DNA of 64,000 nucleotides from Escarpia spicata. Lineage: Eukaryota; Annelida; Polychaeta; Sabellida; Siboglinidae. Positions 1 to 12,420 of this stretch are shown piece by piece. The stretch lies in NCBI GenBank assembly GCA_963995525.1, contig OZ023213.1, forward strand, positions 36,328,350-36,392,349, given 5' to 3'. The notes beneath the pieces were generated by a model. That model saw only the letters and a list, made by a program, of their open reading frames with translations. It made no database searches and was not told the DNA's origin. The position numbers were made by a program, and so were the translations under genes. Position 1 is the first letter of the stretch; the number at the start of each line of letters is the position of its first letter.

Positions 1-1770
1 TCTAGACAGGTCTATTTCCTGGCATTTCCTCTTGATCAGTGTGCCAGATAGTTGCTCCAGTAAAATTTACTTAATGTTGTTATACTTACATTACTTTGAG
101 ACAGGATTATTGGTTTTGTTTCCCTGAATCAGCCATGGGTGGTAACAAAGTTATCTTAGTCATTAACCTTTACAGACCTGGATTTTTTTCCAGAAATGTT
201 TGTGCATATTTTAAAAGCATGTGGTTTCATTACTAGTAAGGCTTTCCCCACATATCTATACATTTTGGTAAGGTAGCAGCATCCTGGAGAATTTATTTAT
301 GGAGACAACAAGTAATTCTGAAGTCATGTAATGTTATAATCTATTCAAAATGGCCACCAAATATTATGTGTAATATCATAAAAAGGAACTTTGCATGCAA
401 TAAAACGAAAACTACTAGTCACATACAAATTAGGATTGCATATTTAGAAAGAACATTCATTGTTATACAAAGTGGCTAAATATGAACAAAATCAGAACAT
501 TATTTGACATGTTACAGAGATTTCATTGGAAAGTGTAAAATGTTACAATTTCTATATTTACACCTTTGCCAGCCTAACTGCCAAAATAAAACTACTAGTC
601 ATGTGCACTCTTGCAAGAGAAACTGTCAAAAAACTACTAGCCACAGATAAACGATGATAGCATATTTAGAAAGAACACACATATTTACACAAAGTATCAA
701 AACATGAATAAACGGAATCCGGTTCTTCGTCGTCGCTATCTGCGTGTTCACTCATTGAGCGATATTACATCATTGTCAGTAGGACAGCCGTCATCATCGG
801 AACATTTCTCACTATCGCTCATGGTAGCAGGCTTAGCATATTTCCATTTGCACAGTGTCCCGCCCTGAAATTGCAATTATAACACAATAACAGTGGTCTT
901 TTTAGCATGTTTATTCCGGATTCTGTTGCGTTCAGTGATTCCTATTGAGAAGTATCTCAGAATCCTTGCTTCTGCGCTATGGGGCATTTGGGAGGCTTAA
1001 AACATGAACAAAGACTCGTCAGAGAAAATAACTTCTGGTGCAGTAAAATCAGTGTAGCGATATAAATGTAAGAGAGACACCCAACCATCAACAGAGACGG
1101 TTGCTACAACATTCCCGTGATTTTAGAGTTGCTGTCATGTGACAACCACCAACATTGTGACATCACTACAGAGCGTAGCATATACTAATGCTGATCAAGG
1201 TCCAGAAAGCTACTTAGAAGTTAGAGAGAACCAAGAGGTAACAGGTAACTTTATAACCTTTTCAACATATCTCATGTCAAACAAGTAAGCAACATGTACT
1301 TCTATCCTAGGTAGTTAATTAGTAAGTGTAGCTCCTATGCTGTAAGTGGTTATTATATTACAGTTTGTCAATTAGCAATGTGACACCACAGGTCATTTAA
1401 CAAGCCACTTAAATCTAGCTAATTTAATACACCTTTACCAATAGTCAATACACATTAACACATTGTACACAATAGTGTGGATGCATTTGCACGTGTTTCC
1501 TTGGTTACGTGTCTGCCCTCAATATTTACTGTACACAGTAAGTTTGGTGATAAAACAGCTTATCTCTCTCCTAGCCTAGGAACATGGCACTTCCTGGATT
1601 CAGTTGGCAGGGAAGGAAGACATCTACTGGCCTCCAGCTGTTCCCTCCTTCCTCCATCTCACCATGCAGGCTCTTGTCATTGTAACTAGACAGTGACATC
1701 TATAAGAATAAAACACCATTATGGAATTATACAAGACAATTAAGAGGAGATCTAATGGAAGGTTTTACGA
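1..1770. other. Non-coding start of window
   Basis: AT-rich, without a supported gene. A motif aaactactag(t/c)cac recurs near 408, 588 and 632, with gcatatttagaaagaaca after two of the copies, so this is old duplicated sequence. A dispersed-repeat fragment (tgaatcagccatgggtgg) is at about 126-143. One weak candidate exon is listed separately. Confidence 0.5.
748..864 (-). other. Weak candidate terminal exon, acidic C-terminus
   Basis: After an acceptor-like attgcaatttcag the frame GGC GGG ACA reads 38 codons, GGTLCKWKYAKPATMSDSEK then an Asp/Cys-rich acidic tail ending LNE, and then TGA at 748-750. No family is recognised. It may be a gene entering from the left on the - strand, a transposase tail, or chance. 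Confidence 0.18.
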
Positions 1771-2465
1771 TATTGAATGGGTATGGAAATAGCAATACCA
1801 GCATTGTTTATAATAACAAAATAGACAGACTTGATACAGATCCTTGATATTGAATGGGTATGGAAATAGCAATACAAGCATTGTTTATAATAACAAAATA
1901 GACAGACTCGATAAGGATCCTTGATATTGAATGGGTATGGAAATAGCAATACAAGCATTGTTTATAATAACAAAATAGACAGACTCGATACGGATCCTTG
2001 ATATTGAATGGGTATGGAAATAGCAATACAAGCATTGTTTATAATAACAAAATAGACAGACTCGATACAGATCCTTGATATTGAATGGGTATGGAAATAG
2101 CAATACAAGCATTGTTTATAATAACAAAATAGACAGACTCGATACGGATCCTTGATATTGAATGGGTATGGAAACAGCAATACAAGCATTGTTTATAATA
2201 ACAAAATAGACAGACTCGATACGGATCCTTGATATTGAATGGGTATGGAAACAGCAATACAAGCATTGTTTATAATAACAAAATAGACAGACTCAATACG
2301 GATCCTTGATATTGAATGGGTATGGAAATAGCAATACAAGCATTGTTTATAATAACAAAATAGACAGACTCGATACGGATCCTTGATATTGAATGGGTAT
2401 GGAAACAGCAATACAAGCATTGTTTATAATAACAAAATAGACAGACTCGATACGGATCCTTGATA
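1771..2465. repeat. 77-bp tandem repeat, 9 copies
   Basis: The units start tattgaatgggtatgg at 1771, 1848, 1925 and so on to 2387, with only one to three differences between copies. The 77-bp period is not a multiple of three, so the nested 75-residue open frames on the - strand are repeat artefacts. Confidence 0.97.
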
Positions 2466-2899
2466 TTTCATTTTTGTATTTCAACCAAAATCTTGTCCTT
2501 GACTTCATACTTCCATTCAAGGTGGATTATGCTCAGTGTCTTTTTATGTTATGGAGAGAATATGAACATACTAATTGGGGATAGGATGCCTCGTTTAACC
2601 ACCACTGAGCTGGCAGAACTAACACGGAAACATTCTAGTAAAAAGCTTTGGAGCTTCAGAGGTTTTATGCTGGAGAAGGTTGGGAACTGGTGAAGTTCTA
2701 AGCAGATCTGGGACATAGGTTGTTCTAGACAGTTTGGGATTGCTACACTGGCTTGTGACTGGACAGGAGAGACCTCCAGCAGTCTAACATGGGCACTAAT
2801 GATCAAAACAAACTAACACCAACTGTCAACTAGATTCAGGAGAGCCAGGTGATACAGGATGTTTAGCAGACAGTTAGGATACCTAAAGTCACGTCTCTC

Positions 2900-4205
2900 A
2901 ACTAAACCATCTCCATCATCTGGAATACTTACGGCGATATCTCTCTCTTAAACCAACTCCATAATCTAAGATACCTACAGCCATGTATCTCTCCTAAACC
3001 AACTCCATCATCTAGGATACCTACAGCCATGTCTCTCACCTAAACCAACTCCATCATCTAGGATACCTGCAGCCACATCTCTCACCAAAACCAACTCCAT
3101 CATCTAGGATACGTACAACCATGTCTCTCTCCTAAACCAACTCCATCATCTAGGATACCTACAGCCACGTCTCTCACCTAAACCAACTCCATCATCTAGG
3201 ATACCTACAGCCACGTCTCTCACCTAAACCAACTCTATCATGTAGGATACCTAGAGTCACGTCTCTCGCCTAAACCAACTCCATCATCTAGGATACCTAC
3301 AGCCACATCTCTCACCAAAACCAACTCCATCATCTAGGATACCTACAGCCACATCTCTCTCCTAAACCAACTCCATCATCTAGGATACGTACAACCATGT
3401 CTCTCTCCTAAACCAACTGCATCATCTAGGATACCTACAGCCATCTCTCTCACCTAAACCAACTGCATCATCTAGGATACATACAGCCACGTCTCTCACC
3501 TAAACCAACTGCATCATCTAGGATACCTACAGTCACGTCTCTCACCTAAACCAACTCTATCATGTAGGATACCTACAGCCACGTCTCTCACCTAAACCAA
3601 CTCTATCATGTAGGATACATACATCCACATCTCTCACCTAAACCAACTCTGTCATCTAGGATACCTAGAGTCACGTCTCTCACCTAAACCAACTCTATCA
3701 TGTAGGATACATACAGCCACGTCTCTCTCCTAAACCAACTCTATCATGTAGGATACATACAGCCACATCTCTCTCCTAAACCAACTCTATCATCTAGGAT
3801 ACATACAGCCACGTCTCTCGCCTAAACCAACTCTGTCATCTAGGATACCTAGAGTCACGTCTCTCACCTAAACCAACTCTATCATGTAGGATACCTACAG
3901 CCACGTCTCTCACCTAAACCAACTCTGTCATGTAGGATACCTACAGCCACGCCTCTCACCTAAACCAACTCCATCATCTAGGATACCTACAGCCATCTCT
4001 CTCACCTATACCAACTGCATCATCTAGGAAACCTAGAGTCATGTCTCTCACCTAAACCAACTGCATCATCTAGGATACCTACAGCCACGTCTCTCACCTA
4101 AACCAACTGCATCATCTAGGATACCTACAGCCATCTCTCTCACCTAAACCAACTGCATCATCTAGGATACCTAGAGTCATGTCTCTCACCTAAACCAACT
4201 CTATC
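2900..4205. repeat. ~46-bp tandem repeat, about 28 copies
   Basis: The unit contains ccaactccatcatctagg, atacctacagccacgtc and tctcacctaaa. Variants (ccatcatc, ctatcatg, gcatcatc) alternate in blocks, which suggests local unequal exchange. Confidence 0.95.
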
Positions 4206-4249
4206 ACTAGCACACAGCACCATGATGCCATTCTGCTGATGATTGATTG

Positions 4250-4712
4250 AATGGTCCATGTCTGTTGACAGTTTGTTGTGTGGTCCTTTAGGATAACTTA
4301 CAGGACCATGTTTGTTGATAGTTTATAGGATGGTCTCTGTGGCTAACTCATAGGACCAGGTTTGTTGACAATTTATAGGATGGTCCTTGAGGCTAAATCA
4401 CAGTCCTGACCACGTCTGTTGATGATGTGACAGTTTATAGGATGGTCCTTGAGGCTAAATCACAGTCCTGACCACGTCTGTTGATGATGTGACAGTTTAT
4501 AGGATGGTCCTTGAGGCTAAATCACAGTCCTGACCACGTCTGTTGATGATGTGACAGTTTATAGGATGGTCCTTGAGGCTAAATCACAGTCCTGACCATG
4601 TCTGTTGATGATGTGACAGTTTATAGGATGGTCCTTGAGGCTAAATCACAGTCCTGACCACGTCTGTTGATGATGTGACAGTTTATAGGATGGTCCTTGA
4701 GGCTAACTCGCA
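4250..4712. repeat. 62-bp tandem repeat, 5 clean copies plus degenerate ones
   Basis: The core is gtttataggatggtccttga, followed by ggctaaatcacagtcctgac. Clean copies span about 4400-4712; shorter, more diverged copies lead in from 4250. Confidence 0.93.
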
Positions 4713-5954
4713 CAGGACCAGAGCAGCTGTTGCTTTGATGTGATGTGTATTCAGAGCAGGGCTTGGGTCACTGTGAGAAAGTCCTTGGCCATAAATACAG
4801 CTGGGTCAAGTACTTGGTTACTTACATACACTGGGAAAGACTGACGTGCATGTGTAACAGACTTGGCTCCTTGCTGGCGGAATTCTGCATAACCTTGCGA
4901 TAAGTGCACCTCTTGCCTCATACGTGCAATAAACATTGTCTGCATTCTCGAGAATGCCATCTATAAATCACCAAACTAGAAGGTGGAAACCAGGTAAGCG
5001 AGACCTTCATGGAATCGTGAAGGTGACTTCTGGGTGTTTTTATAATAATATAACGTTGATGTGTCGAATGTTATATAAGTAGTCGAGGAGAAGGTAGCAG
5101 GTGGCTATTCTAGGACACACATTGGGACATTCCCGGGGAACTCATCAAATATTCATGGAGGTTTACGTCTTAGATTTTGTTGAAGATTTACACAAGTATG
5201 AATAATCTGAAAAATGTAAGTTTTAATTCATCCTTGAAAATAGAATGCAAACCAATCCGCTTTTATTTAGACATAACATTGAAATTTTTTAATGTCAGAT
5301 AATCATGAGATACCCCTTACAGTTGTGTCAAACACTTGCAGTAAATTGGCTGAATTTTACTAACTCTGGACTACAAGAAAGAACTAAAATTTCAGATGTA
5401 TTAATTTTTTTTTTTGGAAAAGTGATGGACGGGTGTTTTTCTAAGAAAAACATGTGTTTCTTAAATTTCATTATTGCAGGCGTGCCCGTTGGAGAATTAG
5501 TTTTGTTCAGTTATCAATGCATAGCTCAGTAGGTGTATTGTATCCATTTGTGAAGCTTGTAGTTGTCAATATGGACATTCAGATGAGATGGAAGCAGAAA
5601 CAATACTTGTTTCCTCTTTAATCCCGCCCAGTTTTAGTGCATGGGAAGGCACAGCAGCTGCAAGCTGTAATAGGCATCCTATATTTAGCTGCAACATCCT
5701 GCATGATTATCATGTAGTTGAACTGATGTGAGGGTCAAATTGTGTCTTTCTATGGTTCCTGTCCTTCTTCTGTTCCTGGCAACAGTTGCACTTTGTTTAC
5801 TCTCCATGTCACTTGGTACTGTTGGACTGGTTCTGTCAACAAACAATGTGGCCTGTGTATTTGTTATGTGTGACAAAGTAGGCATCTTACCATTGGTTTT
5901 AGCTCAGTAGATGCTTAGAATCAGGGAGGCCCAACTTGCAGGTGAAGAGTATTC
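4713..5954. other. Non-coding spacer
   Basis: No exon, RNA gene or repeat family is recognised. Open frames of 60-75 codons exist on both strands but have no recognisable motif or splice context. Confidence 0.5.
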
Positions 5955-6140
5955 TTGATGATTACCTGGGGATTACAGACCCTGTGGGGTATGATGTGTG
6001 GATTACAGACCCCGTGGGGTATATGTGGATTACAGACCCAGTGGGGTATATGTGGATTACAGACCCCAAGGGGTATGTGTAGATTACAGACCCAGTGGGG
6101 TATGTGTACATTACTGACCCAGTGGGGTATGTGTAAGTTG
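5955..6140. repeat. ~27-30-bp tandem repeat
   Basis: About six or seven copies of a unit with tggattacagacccagtggg and gtatatg. A 78-codon frame runs through it because several units are multiples of three. Confidence 0.9.
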
Positions 6141-6938
6141 CAGAATATTATTTATCATACATGGAACTGTTTCACTCTTACGAGCTCATAAGCCTGACTT
6201 AGCTCTTTAAGATTGATTTTGTTCTTTAACAATAATCTTGTGTACTAAAAACTGCCAACGCCAGGACACTTGTGCAGGTGTCTCACGGAAATAGTGTCCC
6301 TGGTGAGACAGCAGTAACTGTTTGCTTTTGGAAAAAACCTTAAATTTAAGAATGGATTCTGTTTGACGGTGGATGTTCCTTGTGAACTCATTACCTCAGT
6401 GAAACTCTCCCCTGTCCTCTTGCGTCGAGTCCGTTTCCTCTGTCTACAATACCACATGTCGAATGTGTACATTTGTTGTGTCACAGATCTGACTATTAGT
6501 ATTACTAAATGTTATCTGGCTTTTTAGGGTAATATTTGCACAATAAATACATAAAAATGCAAGTGTTAAAAAATGGCTGGCACAGAAACAATTAAGATCC
6601 AATTGCCAACTAGTGTTTACAAATTCACCATTTCAGATAACTTCATTTAATGTTGTCTCACAGCACTGCACTCTACTGATATACATCCCTCTAGCTCATT
6701 TAGGAAATTCCTGTCACTTGGTGTTTATGTAGACCTGGTCGTAGATAAAGAAACTTCATCTTTCACTGTCAGTGGATAGATGCCGTCTGGTGTAAGCAAT
6801 GGCTGAGAGACATGCCAAGATCTGCTTATTAATATTTAGAGTTACCGAAATTCTTGACAATTGTGCGGGTTTTCAAAGTGAAAATAGCACGACTTTGTAT
6901 TAAATGGTATTTAAACATTACATATTCGTTTTAAAGGG

Positions 6939-8052
6939 AGGTTGTCTGTTCCGTTATCCGGAATCAGCTCAGGGTGGTAATTATTAGCAGGAAGTTCACT
7001 GAATTAGTCTTGTCTTGGATGTGGGAACAGCACGAACGTGGCAAACATTAAAGAGCCTTGTTAACCCAGCCAATGTCTACAGTATTGCTAATTGAGCGTA
7101 TTTAGAATCTGCTCAAGGGTTTTGTTTATAATTTGACATTTCCCCATGAAAATGTGTGTAAATAAATGTGTCGAAGGTATCCACAAAATTGCATTTAATA
7201 AGCTCGAAACTTATTAAATGCAATTTTGTGGATACCTTCAACACATTTATTTTAGTATTAAGAACATTATATTAAAAAATTATGTACTGCCTCAGTCTAA
7301 GGCTGTCGTAATGTACAACCAGGTGGGATATAAATAGATTGATGGTTGAGAACTCACTGATTATCGACAGCACCTATTACATTTTTGATCGTCAGAAATG
7401 ACTAGGTCTATTTTGGTAGAGAACAATGTAGATAACTGGCGAGATCCGTTTTTGTCGCAACTGCGTATGCCAGTGAACCTGGGTGACGTCTTTACGCAAT
7501 CAATACACTTCCAAGTTGGCAGCTAGTGAAGATGGGCTTCAATGTTTAGACATTATGGCCATGTAAGACAGGAGTAATGTGCCTTGTAATCAGCTGTCTG
7601 TTGGGAGCACCTATACACTGTGCTTCCCTCTACGCAAGAGTGCGTTCTCTGTCACCGCCATGTCATGTTGTCAACGCATGTTTCTGCCATAATGTCATCA
7701 CGTACGCTAGCTCATGCACATGCATTAAACCAAGGCTGTCTGTGTTTAGTTTTTATAATAAATGCTCTTGACAGTAGAGTAGATATATTGACAGAAAACT
7801 ACCTGCCAAATTGTATTGAATAAACACAAAACTGTTTGCTGTCTGGAAATTTTGATTGCGAAATGTTCATATTGTAAAGAAACGATAGAGATTCTATATT
7901 GAATGCTGTTGGCAATATCGCTGAGGCCAGCTGCGTTAATCACAAGACCCTTTGATGGCTGGCACGTTCGTGTGGTTCTCATACTCGAGACAACTCATTC
8001 AGCAGCTTCCTGCTAATAATGACCATCTTTGGCTGATTCCAGGAAATGGATC
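6939..8052. mobile_element. Possible TE bounded by inverted copies of a dispersed repeat
   Basis: 6955-7010 (ggaatcagctcagggtgg, aattattagcaggaagttca) recurs inverted at about 8000-8045 (- strand: ggaatcagccaaagatgg, attattagcaggaagctg). The same motif occurs alone near 126 and at 30300-30370. The interior has no transposase frame, so a non-autonomous element is inferred. Confidence 0.4.
7160..7252. repeat. Hairpin: 43-nt inverted repeat
   Basis: Arms 7160-7202 and 7210-7252 are complementary except for one position, with a 7-nt loop (ctcgaaa). Confidence 0.95.
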
Positions 8053-8103
8053 AGATCTAGCTTACTGTGTGCATGCATGTGTAATCATTGCATAGGAGAT
8101 CAA

Positions 8104-8124
8104 TATGTATATATATATATATAT
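8104..8124. repeat. (TA)n microsatellite
   Basis: A short run of about ten TA dinucleotides. Confidence 0.9.
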
Positions 8125-8554
8125 AATCGCTCATAGTTATTTTAACAATTAAGTGGAAGAATTGTTAGAAATGTAGTTTTTGAGGGAAATTTTTATGATT
8201 ATCGAATAACAAAAAGATGTTTTGCAAAAATATGCCGTTGTTCAAAATATATTTTAATGTAATATAATATAAACTAGCAAAAATACAAAAAACACTTTCC
8301 CGGAGTGTTCATAAATAACCTTTATCATGACATAAATTTGAACAGTTGTTTGCGTTAATGCAAGGTGAAACATCCTCAATTGATCGACAGTCCTCGGAAA
8401 AATATGAATAACACTATGAATAATCTATTTATGTCCGTCTAATGTGCAATATATAACTTAAAACTAGTAACTTGAGTAAGAACCCTTAACCAATGATCAG
8501 TGATTAATCACTGAAAGTTTGGTGCCCAACATACAAACTATCAAGGAGGAAAAG

Positions 8555-8830
8555 ATAAACATACACACACGCACTCACACACGCACTCACACACGCACTC
8601 ACACACGCACTCACACACGCACACACGCACTCACACACGCACTCACACACGCACTCACACACGCACTCACACACGCACTCACGCACTCACACACGCACTC
8701 ACACACGCACTCACACACGCACTCACACACGCACGCACGCACTCACGCACGCACTCACTCACGCACGCACTCACGCACGCATGCACTCACACACACACTC
8801 ACACACGCACGCACCTACGTACGTACGTAT
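8555..8830. repeat. 10-bp (cactcacaca/cgcac) minisatellite
   Basis: Dozens of copies of a degenerate acacgcactc unit, grading into cgcac and then a tacg(t/a) run near 8815-8835. Long open frames on both strands (Thr/His-rich and Cys/Val-rich) come from the repeat. Confidence 0.95.
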
Positions 8831-9400
8831 GTACATACATGCTAGTTCAGTGACAGTCAGATGCCCATATTTCCTGAATGGTTCAATCATAAACTGTTAT
8901 CTAGATACTAATAAAGTTGTTGAGTGAAAAAAGCAAGGTACCATCCCTTTAATGGTTTGATCAGCTGTAACGTGGCCAGTCTGGGATAATCTATACATTT
9001 GTATTTACAGAATGTCACTAGCTGCCAATGGTATGCACATACAAAGGTGGTGTGTGTTTATAGATACAGATAGTTTGTTTGGTTAATTCAGAGCGTGTGA
9101 CTGTGCCAAGTCTTAAAAAGTACTAAAAAGTCATTAATTGGATCTTGCACTTTTGTGCCTTTGGGAATTTTTTTACCTGTAGAAAGGTCATAAATTTGAG
9201 TTCACTAATCTAGGTTTCAGGCGATAATTCAGTAGATAGCGATAAAATTGACCATAGGTCACTGAGTGATATGGTTGTTTACAAAATTCCAAATGATACA
9301 GCTTGGTCACTAAATATAAATAAATACATAAATAATGCCAAGAAGGTGTGTGAATAAAATGTCTCTGCTACCTTTGAATTTACCATGAAAAAGTTGTTAA

Positions 9401-9556
9401 GTTTGTCTGTTTAAGTACAGTGTGTCAGGTCCAACTTTGGGAGAAGACTGAAGTTTGTCTGTTTAAGTACAGTGTGTCAGGTCCAACTTTGGGAGAAGAC
9501 TGACGTTTGTCTGTTTAAGTACAGTGTGTCAGGTCCAACTTTGGGAGAAGACTGAA
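9401..9556. repeat. 52-bp tandem repeat, 3 copies
   Basis: Copies start gtttgtctgtttaagtacag at 9401, 9453 and 9505 and are almost identical. Confidence 0.97.
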
Positions 9557-10395
9557 TTTACTTTATTTGAATGCCACTGGCCACAATGTCAAGCGAAATG
9601 TTGAAGTCCGAGCAGTGGACTATAGAAAAGTCACTGCAGGGAATCTCATCAATGCCTTTGCGATGTGACATCTACTGACTACAGCAAGAATCGTGAAAGC
9701 GAGACCCAGGTTCTGGCAGAACAATTCTGCTGAAGTGGATATGTCTAGCAATAGCATGATTGTTATTATTAGCAACAACCAACTGTCCAACACTGACAGT
9801 AGCGAAAGCATCTCATCTGTGTCTTCGTACGTGCAAATCACTTTCATTCACTTTATAAATATTTGAGCCCATGCAATATGTACTGATACAGTTGAACCAC
9901 CTAACTCCGTGCACCTTAGCTTGTTGCGACAAAATATTGGCTAGTATGCTGCAAGTCGATGGCCTAACAAATTAACTGCGATGAAAAATCTGCAGTCGCC
10001 CAACAAAAAATCGGCTAGTGTGCTGCAGGCTTAAATATGTAGAGAAATTGAGCAGTGGAGTTGACAAGACACAATTAATGTTTGTTTGCGTGTCCTCATC
10101 ATCGTATGTAATCATTTATTTTGGCATGTACGCCTAACAACAGTAAAAACATCTGTTGATAAATTGTAAACTTTCCATTGATATGCTGCATGTTTGTTGC
10201 ATATTTGTAGAGCTGATATAAATGTGACATCCATAAAAATTGTAGCAAATTTCATTTGTTAGGGACCCTGTCAAAAATTAAGTGATGTGAGAAATCAAAC
10301 CATAAAATGGGCACATATTGTCTGAAATGTCACACGATAGCCACTGAACTTATCCATCTCTATAATGGTGATATTTGAGTGGAGACACATTTTAC
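9557..10395. other. Non-coding spacer
   Basis: No supported gene. An internal duplication is visible at 9940-10025: two copies containing caaaa(t/a)a-tcggctagt and tgctgcagg/tgctgcaag. Confidence 0.5.
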
Positions 10396-11425
10396 ATAGG
10401 TTCTGTTACAATAACCATTGCAACATTCACAAGAGAAGTATAAACCCCATCTAAACCACAACATGACTTATAGCATACGTTCTGTTACACTAACCATTGC
10501 AACATTTACAAGAGAAGTATAAACCTCATCTAAACCACAACATGACTTGTAGCATAGGTTCTGTTACAATAACCATTGCAACATTTACAAGAGAAGTATA
10601 AACCCCATATAAACCACAACATGACTTGTAGCACAGGTTCTGTTACAATAACCATTGCAACATTTACATGAGAAGTATAAACCCCATCTAAACCACAACA
10701 TGACTTGTAGCACAGGTTCTGTTACAATAACCAATGCAACATTTACAAGAGAAGTATAAACCACATCTAAACCACAACATGACTTGTAGCACAGGTTCTG
10801 TTACAATAACCAATGCAAAATTTACAAGAGAAGTATAAACCACATCTAAACCACAACATGACTTGTAGCATAGGTTCTGTTACAATAACCAATGCAACAT
10901 TTACAAGAGAAGTATAAACCCCATCTAAACCACAACATGACTTGTAGCATAGGTTCTGTTACAATAACCAATGCAACATTTACAAGAGAAGTATAAACCC
11001 CATCTAAACCACAACATGACATGTAGCACAGGTTCTGTTACAATAACCAATGCAACATTTACAAAAGAAGTATAAACCCCATCTAAACCACAACATGACT
11101 TGTAGCATAGGTTCTGTTACAATAACCAATGCAACATTTACAAGAGAAGTATAAACCCCATCTAAACCACAACATGACTTATAGCATAGGTTCTGTTACA
11201 ATAACCAATGCAACATTTACAAGAGAAGTATAAACCCCATCTAAACCACAACATGACTTATAGCATAGGTTCTGTTACAATAACCAATGCAACATTTACA
11301 AGAGAAGTATAAACCCCATCTAAACCACAACATGACTTGTAGCACAGGTTCTGTTACAATAACCAATGCAACATTTACAAGAGAAGCATAAACCACATCT
11401 AAACCACAACATGACTTGTAGCAAT
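10396..11425. repeat. 79-bp tandem repeat, about 13 copies
   Basis: The unit carries ggttctgttacaataacca, gcaacatttacaagagaag and catctaaaccacaacatgac. The first copies (cattgc, tagcatacg) are the most diverged, the middle ones nearly uniform. Confidence 0.97.
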
Positions 11426-11712
11426 TCTGACGATAATTTGAATGACAGGAATACTGCAGGAAAAACAAAACTCCAAGGCATGCGAGGTCACTGTAAGGAC
11501 ATTCCTAAGTGTTCCTAAGTGAATCATGGATACCATATATTGCAAGCATTTGACATTGAACTAAATCCATCATAGGATACAGTTTCACTATGAATCATAC
11601 ATCCAGTAGACCAGTACCCAGGTAGACATCTTGTGGCAATACCTGGCCTAGGGAGGAGGATTATTATCATTTGTCATGGCTCATGAGCCTTATAACATTC
11701 ATACAACTTTAA

Positions 11713-12161
11713 CCCTTTAGAACTTGAGTGCCTGAAATCGTCCCAAGATCCATCGAGTGCTCGAAAGTGTCTTTTAGTTCTAACTTGTGTTACTGGATTC
11801 CGTAGTGTATTGGCTGTGTGTTAGAGGTATTTTTCTTTGGGCTTTGTATTGGAGGTTTTTGAATGGATACTGTTTGAAAATATCAACTGACAAAAAGTTT
11901 GTAGATATGCATTGGAGTCTATACAAACACATCCAACACAGCATATCACGTGTGCACGTTTAATTTAAACGTTGCTTAGTGTATTTAGCATTGTCTTTTG
12001 CGGAATTAAATTATTTATAAGACAAGTACAACTTGCAATGTTACGAAACAAAGTACACAAAATTAACTGCAAAATACTGTATGACACCCTATCTTTGTGA
12101 TTTTTATGCACGCTGCAAGGATTGAGAATGTGTTTTATAAAATGATGTCAGATCTAAAGGG
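11713..12161. mobile_element. piggyBac-type MITE with TTAA target duplication
   Basis: TTAA at 11709-11712 is followed by CCCTTTAGAAC; the other end is GATCTAAAGGG followed by TTAA at 12162-12165. TTAA duplication with CCCT/CCCTTT ends is the hallmark of the piggyBac superfamily. The 449-bp interior has no transposase frame, so the element is non-autonomous. A 33-bp relic of the same ends is at 59427-59459. Confidence 0.75.
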
Positions 12162-12420
12162 TTAAGAAGGAAGCTGCAACAGGAAAGAAAGAAATCACAC
12201 CAATTCACATAGTCAGGTGAAGAAACAGCGTAGCCATACAGCAAGTCTCCCTGGCTCATAGGGTGACCAATAGTGTTGTTCCGATTAATCCATTTTTTTG
12301 AAAATATGTTTTGCAAAAATATGCCAGTGTTCAAAACTGTCTTGTCTGTTCGGAAATCTCATTGTACAGGAAGATTCGAAACAACATTTAATGTATGAAC
12401 ATCGCAATGCGGATCAGTAA

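Noticed and set aside
1752..2420. Series of 75-residue - strand frames (MLVLLFPYPFNIKD type)
   Set aside because: Each is a window on the 77-bp repeat, offset by one unit; no independent gene.
5728..5910. 60-codon hydrophobic frame (VLLLFLATVALCLLS)
   Set aside because: It looks like a membrane segment, but no splice signals, no family and no support from neighbours; probably chance.
8504..8845. Thr/His-rich and Cys/Val-rich long frames
   Set aside because: Translation of a 10-bp minisatellite in both strands.
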